The notes beneath the pieces are model-generated. The model saw nothing but the letters and a program-made list of their open reading frames with translations. It was not told where the DNA came from and made no database searches. DNA of 64,000 bases from Cymbomonas tetramitiformis. Its lineage: Eukaryota > Chlorophyta > Pyramimonadophyceae > Pyramimonadales > Pyramimonadaceae. Shown in pieces: positions 53,455-64,000 of this stretch; the first letter of the stretch is position 1, and each line of letters starts with the position of its first letter. The stretch spans positions 1-64,000 of the forward strand of contig LGRX02031216.1 of the NCBI GenBank assembly GCA_001247695.2, in the 5' to 3' direction. The position numbers and the translations under genes were made by a program.

Positions 53455-53899
53455 CTGTGTGGGCCGCCTGCTGTGGACGCAATGGGCGGAGGTGGGCTGG
53501 AAGGTGGGGGAGAAGGGGGCAGTGGTGGTTCTGGGGGTGGTGGCAGGATGGAGGGGAACCGATTGACATTTACTTTGTAGGTAGAGTGCATGTGGATTGA
53601 GAGCTGGTCGAGGCGCTGCAGCTTGATGCGCTGCGAGGGCTGGTTTGGGGCCCCAAATGCATCCATCGCAGCTCCACCGTTCACGGCGAGGTACGTGCTC
53701 CCTAGGAAATGTGGATCGAAACGCACAAGCACGTGGAAGTAGTTTTGGTGGAAGGACGTGGCGCTTTGCGGCATCCGGTCCACCGCGTGCACCCAAGCTC
53801 CAGGGCCCACCTCAAAGTGGCTGGTGTGCAGCGCACTGACTGGCTTGGAGAACACTGCCACCACAAGAATCTGCTCTGCCTCGGTGCAGTCGCCGTATC
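53455..53899 (-). CDS. Matrix protein exon: Ig-like domain and Pro-rich spacer
   Basis: A strong acceptor (pyrimidine run CTCCCCCCAG) precedes 53899 and CAG|GTATTC follows 53455. LVVAVFSKPVSALHTSHF, AVDRMPQS and YFHVLVRFDPHFLGSTYLAV have the strand pattern of bacterial Ig-like/SbsA-type domains. A PPPPEPPLPPSPPPSSPPPP spacer ends the exon. It enters in phase 1, matching the exon ending at 54481, and leaves in phase 2. Confidence 0.65.
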
Positions 53900-54480
53900 C
53901 TGGGGGGAGATCGACAAGGGACAAGAACCAAGACACACACGTGAGTGAACAGTTGCTGGCCAGCCATAGCAATGGCCTATGTAGTGATGTTCATGACGAC
54001 CTACATGCATACAGCAGGTATCTACTTGGGTGAGTCTTGGGTGTGGGTGACAAGATTATATCTACATGTCTGCCAGCTGTCACGAGTTAGGCAGCAGTGA
54101 CAAAGTGAGGCAGGCCTGAGGCTAAGTAGCAGCAAATAAGGAGGCGGTGAAAAGTGCCTTGATCATCACATAGCGGCCGTGTGCTTTTGGCATTGGTTGC
54201 ACCAGGGCCATACACCAAGGACTCTGGAGGCTCAGTGGCTGGGTGAACTCAAGCCCGATTTAATTTCAGAACAATTCAGTTTCAGGAGTGAAATCATTGA
54301 GCAAAGTAACAGAGATATACCATGCAAAATCGGATCATGCATGGAATGTTGTGACTGCAATATGCGCTTAGTGGGCATTCACCCTAGAGCCCCTTAAAAA
54401 GGATCCGCATTGCCCGCATCCCCACACGCATAAAAGCAGATGCGTGCAAAAAGGTAAAGGAGGGTACATCTGTTACATGC
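53900..54480 (-). other. Intron with a probable GC-AG boundary
   Basis: The upstream exon ends ...GACAG|GCATGT. Using GC as donor gives phase 1 on both sides, whereas reading on meets a TAA two codons later. No gene was seen inside. Confidence 0.5.
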
Positions 54481-55525
54481 CTGTCGATAGTGTATTTGTG
54501 GAGTGAAGCTCAACAAGCGGACGGTGGTTGTATTGCGCCATGTCTGCCATCCCGCTGTAACTGAGCCGGACACTCAATGCTGTGGTGTTTTCACGCCATG
54601 GGTCACCCAGCCACACTCTGCCTTGCACGAGAGTTTCCAGCCCGCGGCACCTTGCATCCTGCTCCGTAGACATCACCTGCCCATTCTCGACCTCCACGAG
54701 GGACCACAGCTGATCCAGATCCATCGTGAGTGCAAAAGGGGACACTGCCCACTTCAAACGAGCTGTGAAGTTCACCCGTTGTGTGCCCCCTCCCCAGTTT
54801 ATTTGCTGAGACTCTGGCAGCTCTTGTGGATCCAGGTTGCCGTCAGAAAAAGGTAGCAGCTTGATCTGGTGCGCTGCACCTTCCTCGGTACTATCAGCAG
54901 CGAGGTTGTCTTGGGTTGTGCCACGAGTTTGGGCTTGCAGTCCGCAGTCTGCTTCTACAACGTACATGGCCACCACGAGATCGGCAGGGAGGCCCTGCGG
55001 GCGGTCTGATGTGGCAGAAGTTATCCACACAGAGGCGGTGTATGACCCAAGTGGCGCTTCTCCAGCTGGCACACTGTACAACAGTGTGAGCTCGTGATGT
55101 TCCCCGGGATGGATGCTAGCGCTGGCATTGCCAATGAATAGCCAGGTTGGGGTCGCCACCGTTGATGAAGATGCAGGTTCATCGGGCGGAGCGGGGGCAG
55201 AGCCAATACGCGGCGGGGGCAGATAGAAAGGCGCCGATGCTGGAATGAATGGGCTTGGTGGTTGTGGAGAGCGGAGATGCAACATTGCTGCTGTGCTGCA
55301 AGTCACGGCTTCGCTGAGGTCGGTGGTATGGAAAGTTTGGGGTAACCAGCCTGGCGAGACACCCACCACAGCATGCGTGACAGATACCATTTCCCAGCTC
55401 AACTGGATGACCCCGGTCATGAGGTACAGCACTGCCTGAAATGTGTTGGCACCCCCAGATGCATACTCAGGCACCTCGTGCCACGTCACAGCCACCCGCA
55501 TAGTCTCCAGCCCACCATCCAGCAC
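54481..55525 (-). CDS. Matrix protein exon: nidogen-like end, Pro-linker, beta domain
   Basis: Acceptor TTTGTAG|GTGCTGG at 55526; 348 codons plus one base. It opens with RVAVTWHEVPEYASGGANTF and QAVLYLMTGVIQLSW, the second half of a nidogen-like domain whose first half ends the exon at 61994. Next come a Cys-containing segment, a Pro-rich linker (PPRIGSAPAPPDEP), and a beta-rich domain (WLFIGNASASIHPGEHHELT, APLGSYTASVWITS). The last part (VNFTARLKWAVSPFALTMDL) has N-glycosylation sites. All features fit a secreted protein. Confidence 0.72.
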
Positions 55526-56539
55526 CTACAAAGGAACGAACACAAACGAACAGTATTAGCATTCATCATTGATTCTACAGCAGCAGCAGTGCGCACCGTG
55601 CCATTTATACAGTCTTATATCCACCAGCCATTATGGCGTTCTGAAATCCATACCCGCCATTAAGGTCTCCAGTCTCTGACCACAAGTGAAACGTGCAAAC
55701 GTGCAAAATACGGTAGGGACGGGGCATGTTACCGGCCATATTCTAGGCGGGGCAGACTCAAATGCAATGAGGTGGCACTGTGGCATGTAGGGGGTCTCAT
55801 TCCGCGGAGCTCCCGAGATTCCTCGGAGCTCCGCGGATTCCGGATCAATAAATGTCCAAAAGTGGGTGTGGCCCTGCCCTTTCCCCGGGAAGAGGGGCCG
55901 GACTCCTGAGGCCATGACCGGCTGCCTAGGGCCACTATAGCCACAGGAAGTCAAACCCTGAAGAAACCCTAAGAAACCCTAACTATAGGGTCTCTGTACA
56001 GTGTTTTATAGAAGGGAGAGAAAGGTGTGATCAGATCGGACGGAGCTGTAGAATCAGATCTATAGGGGACGACGATGAATATCTTATCAGAGTGATATAG
56101 ATGAAGAGTGGATGACACGTATCCAAGGGTTTTACACTAACTCTCAATAGCGAAGCATGCCGAAGCATGAGTTGTAGTGCTTGCGAAGCAACGAACTTTC
56201 GCCTTGCGTGACTGTGATTGGTCGCTGAGTGTCTATTCGCTCAGTGAGCGGACCATTAAGTTTGTGAAGCAGACTGTGTTATTAATGCTTTCGCGATACT
56301 ATCACACCTGATTTCCAAAAGGAGGGGCTGGAGAGCCATTGAGATCGCCAGGGAGTGCCTCAGGGGGGATGGTGGGTCGGTGCAGCTTGGGGAGGTGGCA
56401 GGCAGGAGAGAGCGGGGCAGCAGGCAGGGATGCTGGTGTGCTCGGTAACCGGGTGCTCAATGGGATCCGTGAGGAGCAGACGATCTCTAACGGAGCATTT
56501 CCGGCGAGGCCATGCCGATGCATCGCAGCCCTTGCTGTC

Positions 56540-56830
56540 AGCGGCGGGGCTAACGCGGCGCCCGGAGCAGAGCTGTGGGCTCATCCTTGCGGAGTCGGGC
56601 CTGCGCCAACCCCGGGATCGAGGTGGGGGCTAACGCGGCGCCCTGAGCAGAGCTGTGGGCCTGCTTGCCCAAGGATCGAGATGGGGGCTTGTGAGGCTGC
56701 CTATGCTCAGCACTGTGGGCTCATCCTTGCAGTGTCAGGCCTGCGCCAACCCTGGGATTGAGGTGGGGGCTCATCCTTGCTTGCGGGTCGGGCCTGCGCC
56801 AACCCCTGGATTGAGGTGGGAGCGCTGTGC
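56540..56830 (+). repeat. Tandem repeat of about 60-90 bp, four units
   Basis: CGGGCCTGCGCCAACCC, GATCGAGGTGGGGGCT and GAGCTGTGGGCTCATCCTTGC recur in order with variation, giving spurious open frames on both strands. Confidence 0.7.
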
Positions 56831-57199
56831 ACCGGCCCAGGAGGGAGGGGGCGGTGGGAACAAGGGTGATCGGCGGGCAGAGGGGCAGCCCGGAGTCGGG
56901 GGGTTGATGGGGGACCTGGAGGGGCTGGAAGAGGCGGGGTGAGCATGGCTGCGGGGATTGGGTGTGGGTGGGTGCGCTGTCAGCGCCGCCTTCCCTGACG
57001 GTTCCTGAGAAGGACTGGTCACCATGAGACTGAGTGTGTGATGGTCGCACTTCGCACGATGTGGGTGGGCACGGAGGACGTCGAGGCATACAAGGCATTC
57101 TGTTTGCTCCGGCGCCCGGTCCTCCAGCCGGTCCGGTGAGGAACGAAGAAGGGTGTGGCACAGATCATCAAGGAGCGGTGGACCCGCTTCCTGCGTGGT

Positions 57200-59215
57200 G
57201 AGTGGGAGGGGCACAGGGGCTGCATGCGGAAGCGCCAGAGGATCAACGAGCTGGGGCCGAGGCGGCGGATGAGGAACGGATGCTCCGAGATGTGGTGCGG
57301 TTAGTGGAGGTAGGGCAGCTGGGAAAGGCCGCAAAGAGGCCAGAATTGGCCAAGCTGGCACCGGCAACGAACGAGATGCTGCGGTAGCTAGACGGAGCGG
57401 TTGCACCCGGCAAGGACGGGTAGGCGGCACAATGTTGGAGGGGATCGCCGGCGGGATCTTCAGGAGCAGGCGCTCGAGCCGGATGAGAAGACGTTATTCG
57501 ATGATGTGATGCGTAACGTGCCGCGGGCCTCGGGCCTAGGCAGCTCCCAGTGGCGCTGGGAACAATTTTGGGCGGTCCATGTCTCTCGTGGGCGGGATGC
57601 ACAACTGTCGGTTAGAGACTGTGTGCAACCATCTGGCAGCGGGCCAAGCCCCTGCAGGGGTGCAGGAATGGTTAGCAGCAGGCGCGCGGTTGGTGGATGG
57701 CGTTGCTGAAGGGCGACCTCGGCGTCAACGTCCGGCCCATTGCGTGTGGTGAGGTTCTGCGGAAGCTCGTGGCAAAGGTCATCTGCAGGCAGCGTGCGAA
57801 AGCCTTCAGGGGTCGAGTTTGTGGACGGCGGCAAGATGATGAGCGCGGTGGTCTGCGGCTGGACTGCGGGCAGCCCAGAGCGGGGTGGCGGTCTATTATT
57901 TAGCGTCCTCGGCGTCCGGCCCATTGCGTGTGGTGAGGTTCTGCGGAAGCTCGTGGCGAAGGTCATATGCAGGCAGCGTGCGAAGGCCTTCAGGGGTCGA
58001 GTTTGTGGACGGCGGCAAGATGATGAACGCGGCGGACTGCGGGCAGGCAGCCCAGAGCGGGGTGGCGGTAAAAGGAGAGGCAAACCTGGGGGTCCACACT
58101 GTTCAGGCGGCCCTAGACCGGCACCCGGAGTGGGTCTACGTCGAGGCGGATGCCAAGAGTGCCTTCAATGCATTGCTCCGCGAGGCGGTGCTTGAGGCTA
58201 TCGAGCAGAACTTCCCGGAGCTGTGGGCATGAATAATAAAACCTTTGTTATAGGGTTGAGGCGAACCTTGCATTTCGGCTGGGGGGAGTTGATGGCTCGG
58301 TGATGCAGTTTGTGAAGTCAAATGAGGGCACATGGCAGGGAGACCCCATCCACCCACGCTCTTGCAGAGTGCAGACAGTGCTGGAGCGGGTTCAGGACGA
58401 GAGACATCCTGCCTGGTGTGGTCATTATCTCTGCCTACTTGGATGACGCTTTCTTTATGGGTCCTCCGATTGTTGCGGCGCTCGCATATGGAACTTATAT
58501 GGAAGAGGAGGCAGTGGCGATTGGCCTGGATATTCAGTCAATGAAGTCGGCGGCTTTCTCGCCTGAGGGAGACGCCAGTTGCTTCGCAGATGGGATGCTA
58601 GGTGCTGTCGGAGGCGATGGGGCTGCGGGCTGATTGAGGAGGCAAGAGGAGAAAATTAGCATTTGCCACAGGTGCCAAAGGCAGACGACGTCAAGAAGTT
58701 GAGTGATTACAGCAGTTCACAAAAGCGTGCCCAACGGGTCTATGCTACTGTCCTCCACTCTGCGGATTGGGTTTGGCTGGCTGGGCATGTGCGATGTGCC
58801 TCGGCTCCCCTGGCTTTTCCCGGTGACCTACGAGAGCCTTGGGCCGGCATTCTTGAGGGGTGTTCCGTGCTGCCCAGCCTCAAAGCACAGTTTGGTAGAA
58901 TACCAGGTGGCCCTACGGCACGTTCTTCATGCGGAGCAGCCCCTCCCTGGCCAGATGGGGGAGTGCCCTGATTGGGGGGGGGAGCTGGATCCCACGGGAA
59001 CGCACTTGTCGGCATGCAAGGGGGGAGCGAGGACCAGTGGCGGAAACTGGCACTCACCACAAACTGCAAATACTGCAGAGGGTGCTCTTCGAAGTGGCCA
59101 AGTCTGCTTATCTGTTGGCATCTGCGTTGCATCACGGGCCACCTCGCTGACAGCCAAACCACTGCCCGGACGTGACAGTGCTGGATGCGGAGGCAGGGAC
59201 CAGGTCAGCATGTGA
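57200..59215 (+). pseudogene. Non-LTR retrotransposon reverse transcriptase remnant
   Basis: Several frames carry pieces of a reverse transcriptase in the right order: LRDVVRLVEVGQLGKAAKR (57275), RPIACGEVLRKLVAKV (57736, repeated near 57918), LGVHTVQAALDRHPEWVYVE then DAKSAFNALLREAV (58090-58190; first catalytic Asp), ISAYLDDAFFMGPP (catalytic Asp-Asp, about 58427-58470), and a Cys/His segment (CPDWGGELDPTGTHLSAC, about 58966-59020). Stops and frame changes separate them, so the copy is dead. It lies antisense inside the intron of the matrix protein gene. Confidence 0.7.
57718..58075 (+). repeat. Tandem duplication within the RT remnant, about 185 bp
   Basis: CCGGCCCATTGCGTGTGGTG to GGGGTGGCGG occurs at about 57732-57890 and again at 57917-58070, with few differences. 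It duplicates the RPIACGE motif. Confidence 0.85.
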
Positions 59216-59989
59216 CCAGGCCAGCATGTGCTGTTTAATGTGGCCACAGCACGGCCGATGTCGGAAGCAACCGGCCATGATGGCTCCGGGGGCAAGGAAT
59301 GGGGGAGAGCAAGGTGGTAATATATGGGGATGTGCGCCCGCACCACTTGGTACCTTTCGGAGCCTGTGCAGGTGTACGGGGGGCTAGGGCCTGGGCGGGC
59401 GTATGGATTCCTGCGGAAGACGCAGCGGCGCTTCAGGGAGCGGCGGTACATGGCCGAGAACGTGGGAGAAGGAGAGCTGGTGGATGGCAATGGAGCCGAG
59501 GACGGGGACGAAGAGGCGGTACGCGGCAGTACCGTGGGATGGAAAGAGAAGTGGATCCGGCTGCTCTTTTTTGTGCTTGCGTGAGGGGTCGCAGGGCTGA
59601 TCATCAGGCGGGCTGTGAGGCGGTGCCCGGCCGAAGGTGGCCGGCGCTGGGCTGGTGGAAGACGTGTGAGAGGAGGCATGGGCCCGGACCTGGATCGGGG
59701 CGAGGAGGCTCGACGAGAGGAGGTGCGAAGGTTGGCGCTGATGGGCAGGGCTTGTGAGGACGCGGTTGAGGAGACGGACTTTGCCACACAGGATCCGCAT
59801 GGCGGCGGGATGCGCAAATCTGGGGGAACGCAGCGTGAGCAGTCTGGGCAGGTTTATGGTGGAGCAGGCGAGGGAGGCGCGATGGCATCGAGGCTTTTGG
59901 AAAGAGCGGCATGGAGGGTGCGCGGCAGGAGGCAGAGCATCTGCGGATAGCGGGGGGTGAAGGAGAGGGCACCGCCGAGGCTCAGTCCG

Positions 59990-61960
59990 CGGGCGCAGGC
60001 GGGCAAAACCAAGCGGCATCGAGCGTCCAGGATATCTTGGCAGAGCGTGATGACCTCTCATCGCCGGGCCCAGAGAGCGGGGTCTGGACTCAAAAGCAGA
60101 GCGGGGCCGCACCAGAGCAGGTGATGGCGGGCCTTGCTGGCCGAGGAAGGGGTGGCCACTTTGATGGGAGCGAACAGGCGGGTGGCCAGCCTTCTTTTAG
60201 GGGGTTGTTGGCATGGGGAGCACTGGTGGGACGGGGTCCTGAGATAGATGTGGATAAGAGGGTCATGGGTTGAGTTCACATACACATGCCGGGCCCCTCA
60301 GAGCCCGGGGGCCATCCCGACAGCGATGTCCACTTACAACAGGTTGCACGGCAGCATGCGGTGTCTCATCAGCTTCCCTGCCCACGGGGCGAGGTTGTTG
60401 GCCGTGCCGGAACTATCCGGGACAAGCAGCTGTCGGGAAGGCGACGACCGGGTGGTGAATTATCGGCCACCGCGAGGGCTTGGGACACACAGGCAACTGT
60501 GGGGATGGGCCCCAGCACGTTGGAACAGTGCGGCACGACAGCTGCAGTGCAAGTGTGGAGTGCATTGCTCAAGTTTGCAGCTTCCTCACACGGTGTCCAG
60601 TGCACGGGCTTCAGTCCCACAGAGTTGGTGCGCGTTGGGCGTAGAGGGTCGCAGGCGCAGATCGGTGACGGGAGCGCAGGATCAGATGGGAGCAATTCAG
60701 TTCATCATGCTCAGCCCCTTGGGACAGCCGTGTGAAATACGGGCCGTGTCGTGGGTGAGCAAGCTCTCATGAGACCAGGCTCTTGGGCAGGTAGAGGCCA
60801 GTGAGGGCAGCGGGGTGGTCCTGAGCGCGGGCTTAGTGGTGAAGAGATGGGTAGACAGAGCAGCTCGGGGGGCAAAGGTGAACCGGCTCCAGAGACATGG
60901 CAGCAGCGCGCCGGCGGTGCAGGTGCAGAGGCGCTCCGGTGGCGCAGTGGGGCTTAGGGGGTCCCATTCTTCACTAGTGAGCTCAGGAGAATCCGGATAG
61001 GTGTCTCGAAGTGTGTTCTGAATCCTTTGATCCCTGGTGAGGGTACATAGTGCAGCCGATCCAATATGTTTATGATTGTGATGCCAAAGGAGTCGGTCCA
61101 AGGATAAGCCACACACAAACATGGAGGGTGGCATCGACGAGCTTTTGGAGAGTGTAGCATGGAGGGTGTGCGGCATGAGACAGAGGATCTGCGGATGGTG
61201 GGGGGGTGAAGGAGAGGGCACCACCGAGGCTTAGTAATGTATGGAGGGGCACCCGCGGGCGCAGGCGGGCAAAGCCAAGCGGCATCGAGCGTCCAGGATA
61301 TCTTGGCAGAGTGTGATGACCTCTTATCGCCGGGCCCAGAGAACGGGGCCTGGACTCAAAAGCAGAGCGGGGCGGCCAGGGCCTCCTCGGAGCAGGTGAT
61401 GGCCTTGGCTGAGGGAGGGGTGGCCACTTTGATGGGGGCAAACAGGCGGGTGGCGAACCTTCTTGAGGGGGCTGTTGGCATGGGGAGCACTGGTGGGACG
61501 GGTTGCTGAGGGAGGTGTGGGCACGGGTGGAGTTGACACATGCCGGGCCCCTCAGAGCCCGGGAGCCATCCCGACAGCGATGTCCACTTACAACAGGTTG
61601 CACGGCAGCATGCGGCGTCTCATCGGCTTCCCTGCCCACGGGGCGAGGTTGTTGGCCGTGCCGGAACTATCCGGGACAAGCAGCTGTCGGGAAGGCGACG
61701 ACCGGGTGGTGAATTATCGGCCACCGCGAGGGCTTGGGACACACAGGCAACTGTGGAGATGGGCCCCAGCACGTTGGAACAGTGCGGCACGACAGCTGCA
61801 GTGCAAGTGTGGAGCGCATTGCTCAAGTTCGCACCTTCATCGCACGGTGTCCAGTGCAAGGGCTTCAGTCCCACATAGTTGGTGCGTGTTGGGCGTAGAG
61901 GGTCGCAGGCGCAGATCGGTGACGGGAGCGCGGGATCAGATGGGAGCAATTCAGCCCATC
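59990..61960 (+). repeat. Duplicated repeat block, two copies about 1.25 kb apart
   Basis: 59990-60240 matches 61245-61510, and 60290-60715 matches 61540-61955, so the same two-part unit is present twice. The material between (60771-61050) is the GAGACCAGGCT repeat also found in the intron at 51383-52530. The right copy ends beside the splice donor at 61993. Confidence 0.8.
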
Positions 61961-61993
61961 AACAACAATCTTGGTTGGAAACTTGATCCTCAC

Positions 61994-62646
61994 CTCATAA
62001 TACACTTGGCCACCATTAACTGGATCCAGATCGTGGTAGAGCACACTGATGCGTGGGGCACTGAAGTGGTTGTGGACCATGCCATTGTGGGCAGCATCTC
62101 CGTCGCCAAAAGTGATGTACCCATTGCTCCCAACATGCAGCTCCGCATAGCTCACACCAAAAAAATTGAATGATGGGCTAAGCTGCACAGTGAAAAAGTC
62201 GTCGTCTCCGAGAGGCAGCACTTGTGCATACTCTGAAGAAAAGAAGGACGGCTCGGCCAGGCTGAATACTTCAAGGTCCGGAGAAACGCTACACACACTG
62301 TAATGGTGCCCATCCTGATGAGGGATGTACATCAATTTGGTGCTCATGAGATCAAAATGAGAGTTAGACTCAAACACCTCAGTGGGGGCAACCGTGCGAT
62401 TATCATCACTCGCTTCCACAAAGTCCACTGAAAGACCGTAATAGAGATCACGAGAAAAGTCCTGCTTCTCCTCATCGAAATCTGCTGGCCATGACGACCC
62501 ATCTTGATGAAGGTGGCGACGGCCTATTCCGGCATCACGAGAAAATCCTGAAGTTGACGGGGAGCTTACAGCATGTGCACGCGCAATGATGTGCACAGGT
62601 ATGTCTCCATCGTTGTAAACCACGACTTGCTGTGAATAGTTCTCGC
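61994..62646 (-). CDS. Matrix protein exon: first half of nidogen-like domain
   Basis: Acceptor CACAG|GC at 62647 and donor GAG|GTGAGG at 61993. It begins ENYSQQVVVYNDGDIPVHI, continues with an acidic segment, then FTVQLSPSFNFFGVSYAEL, HVGSNGYITFGDGD and APRISVLYHDLDPVNGGQVY. A strand pair with SNGYITFG, followed by (P)RI..L..DLDP..GG, is typical of nidogen-like and related extracellular domains; it is completed by the exon at 55525. It enters in phase 1 and leaves in phase 0. Confidence 0.7.
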
Positions 62647-62923
62647 CTGTGCTTGATGAATTCACACACAATCAACCCCACCCCAACCCCAGCTTCAACT
62701 TCACCGCCCTTGCTAAGCATGCCATAAGGTTTGTTCTATCGTTTAGTGATTCATGCCTGGTGGTTGGTACATACATGCATTCACACATCTTCATCCACTC
62801 AATTCATACATATGCTTTGTTGATAATTCAGCAGGCATCAGATTGTTGTTATGAATTGACTGGGACAAATTACATATAGCGTCATATTGTACACAGAGAA
62901 TCAATAAGCATCCAAGCACCCAC
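62647..62923 (-). other. Short intron of the matrix protein gene
   Basis: 277 bases, CCAG|GTGGGT to CACAG, phase 1 on both sides (RPG joined to ENYSQQ). It has no other content. Confidence 0.6.
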
Positions 62924-64000
62924 CTGGACGGAGTGTCATCTCGGAGAGCATCGCCGGATCAATGTGAACCCTGGATGTGCCCGGGAGAGTGGATCGAGCA
63001 CTGCTGCTACTGCTGCTGTGCGGGTTCCTGCCCTTATTTGCTGGGGGTGCAGTGGTGGGTGAAGGCCCTGCTCGCGGTTGGCACACATCGCCGATGGAAC
63101 GAGTTCCACAGGCACAGTCCACCAATGGGGTGCCATCTGGCATGTAACTGCAAGTAAATTGCATTGTGGGCAACATTTTATGTGAAGCGCACCGATCACG
63201 GCATAGCTCCTGCGCCATGCCGCAACCCCCCTCTTTACACAAGGAGGGCGTGGAGCGCGGAAGAGAAGCAGCGGAAGGAGGTGGCGGGCGAGCAGATGAT
63301 GGCTGGGCACTTTTTAGCAGTGGGCTTTGCCGAGGAAGCGTGGGGGGGGTGGGACCAATTGGCTTTGGAGCAATGATCGGTGCGCAGGTGGACGCATCCA
63401 GTATGTTGTGTACAAATGCATTAAAAACAGCGCGGAACTGTGTTCGGCTGTAAGCATATGCCCTCCCATTCTGGTACCCTTCCCAGATCAAGCAATACAG
63501 GCGAGCAGCAGAGGAGCCATTCGCCGGAGCTTGAAGGGCATCAAACTCGCTTAAGGGGTTGCTGGATACGGATTGCCCCCACTCGCTAGTTGGAGCCACC
63601 ATGAGATGGTTCAAGCTGGGTGCGCTAGTTATGTTGTACACCTTCTTGTACCAGCCAAACCAGCCGCTGCCACCAGAGCTCCTGCCCAGCGAGCCATACT
63701 CAACCGCAGTGGTATTATCAGACTGCCTTCCAGTCGTTCCAGTGACTGAAATTTTGGTCAGTGCTCCAGATGGACTGTCCACACCAATAAACCATATGCG
63801 GGCAGCATCTCTTTGCTGACCTCTGTTCATTGCCACCTCATGACTGGTTGCTGTATATGTCGCATCCCCGGATCCTGATTGGTGCAGGCTTGGGTATCCG
63901 CCGCCTGGTAGCTGCAGGTTAGCTGCGACGGGATGCCCTAGGGTACCAATATTCAGGAAGCGGTGGCTTTCTTCGTGTTGCCTTAAAGGGATTCGAGAAT
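62924..64000 (-). CDS. Matrix protein exon, 5' end outside the window
   Basis: Open to the window edge (HRFLNIGTLGHPVAANLQLP at the start). It has a segment with IWFIGVDSPSGALTKISV and WFGWYKKVYN, a part ending YAYSRTQFRAVFNAFV, a Pro/Ser-rich linker, and a Cys-rich region (LCKEGGCGMAQELCRDRC, FTCSYMPDGTPLVDCACG). No named domain was recognised in the first 200 residues. The likely role is as part of a secreted, cell-surface or matrix protein. Confidence 0.65.

Larger units (their letters stand above)
55526..61993 (-). other. 6.5-kb intron holding retrotransposon debris
   Basis: GAG|GTGAGG at 61993 and TTTGTAG at 55526 join YYE to VLDGG in phase 0 and complete one nidogen-like domain, so this is an intron of the minus-strand gene. 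It contains a GC-rich tandem repeat, a decayed plus-strand non-LTR reverse transcriptase, and duplicated repeats at 60000-61960. Confidence 0.68.

Overview
The window is nuclear DNA of a eukaryote, most likely a chlorophyte or prasinophyte green alga. The evidence is GT-AG introns with CAG|GT junctions, extracellular proteins built from Ser-Pro-Pro-Pro stretches, a von Willebrand D-like domain and Cys/Trp modules, and a very high load of nested transposable elements. The species is inferred, not shown. No bacterial operons, rRNA or convincing tRNA genes were seen. One assembly gap (N) lies at 26068-26544.

Left third (1-27.8 kb) is almost all mobile DNA. A Ty1/copia retrotransposon fills 1-8785. 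It has gag, protease, integrase, reverse transcriptase and RNase H, and it carries an extra Asn-Pro-Pro-Phe segment between protease and integrase that resembles adenine-N6 methyltransferase motif IV. A second, solitary Asn-Pro-Pro-Phe gene fragment lies at 10.69-11.28 kb beside a tandem array. A family of 248-bp LTRs (copies at 12246, 14419 and 27572, and a cut copy at 16048) accompanies a broken gag gene. One of these elements is interrupted by a roughly 10-kb LTR retrotransposon without coding capacity (16063 into the gap), whose two LTRs are about 98% alike.

Middle (27.8-39.6 kb) holds three exons of a syntaxin-6-type SNARE gene, a 34-bp minisatellite, a small foldback element, and a 5.6-kb region bounded by inverted iterated repeats. 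That last region looks like a degenerate DNA transposon and contains spliced exons of a transposase-like gene.

Right (39.7-64 kb) is one minus-strand locus or two adjacent ones. Eight coding blocks can be joined at canonical or near-canonical splice sites, and the codon phases agree at the seven junctions examined (the last acceptor is weak). Together they describe a very large secreted, modular matrix or adhesion protein: nidogen-like region, Ig-like domain, Pro-rich spacers, Cys-rich modules, VWD-like domain, and perhaps a 2,245-residue glycine-rich repeat tail. One intron is about 6.5 kb and is full of non-LTR retrotransposon debris; another, 1.9 kb long, carries copies of the same repeat family. 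The Pro-rich coding stretches change reading frame repeatedly, which points to consensus indels or to decay.
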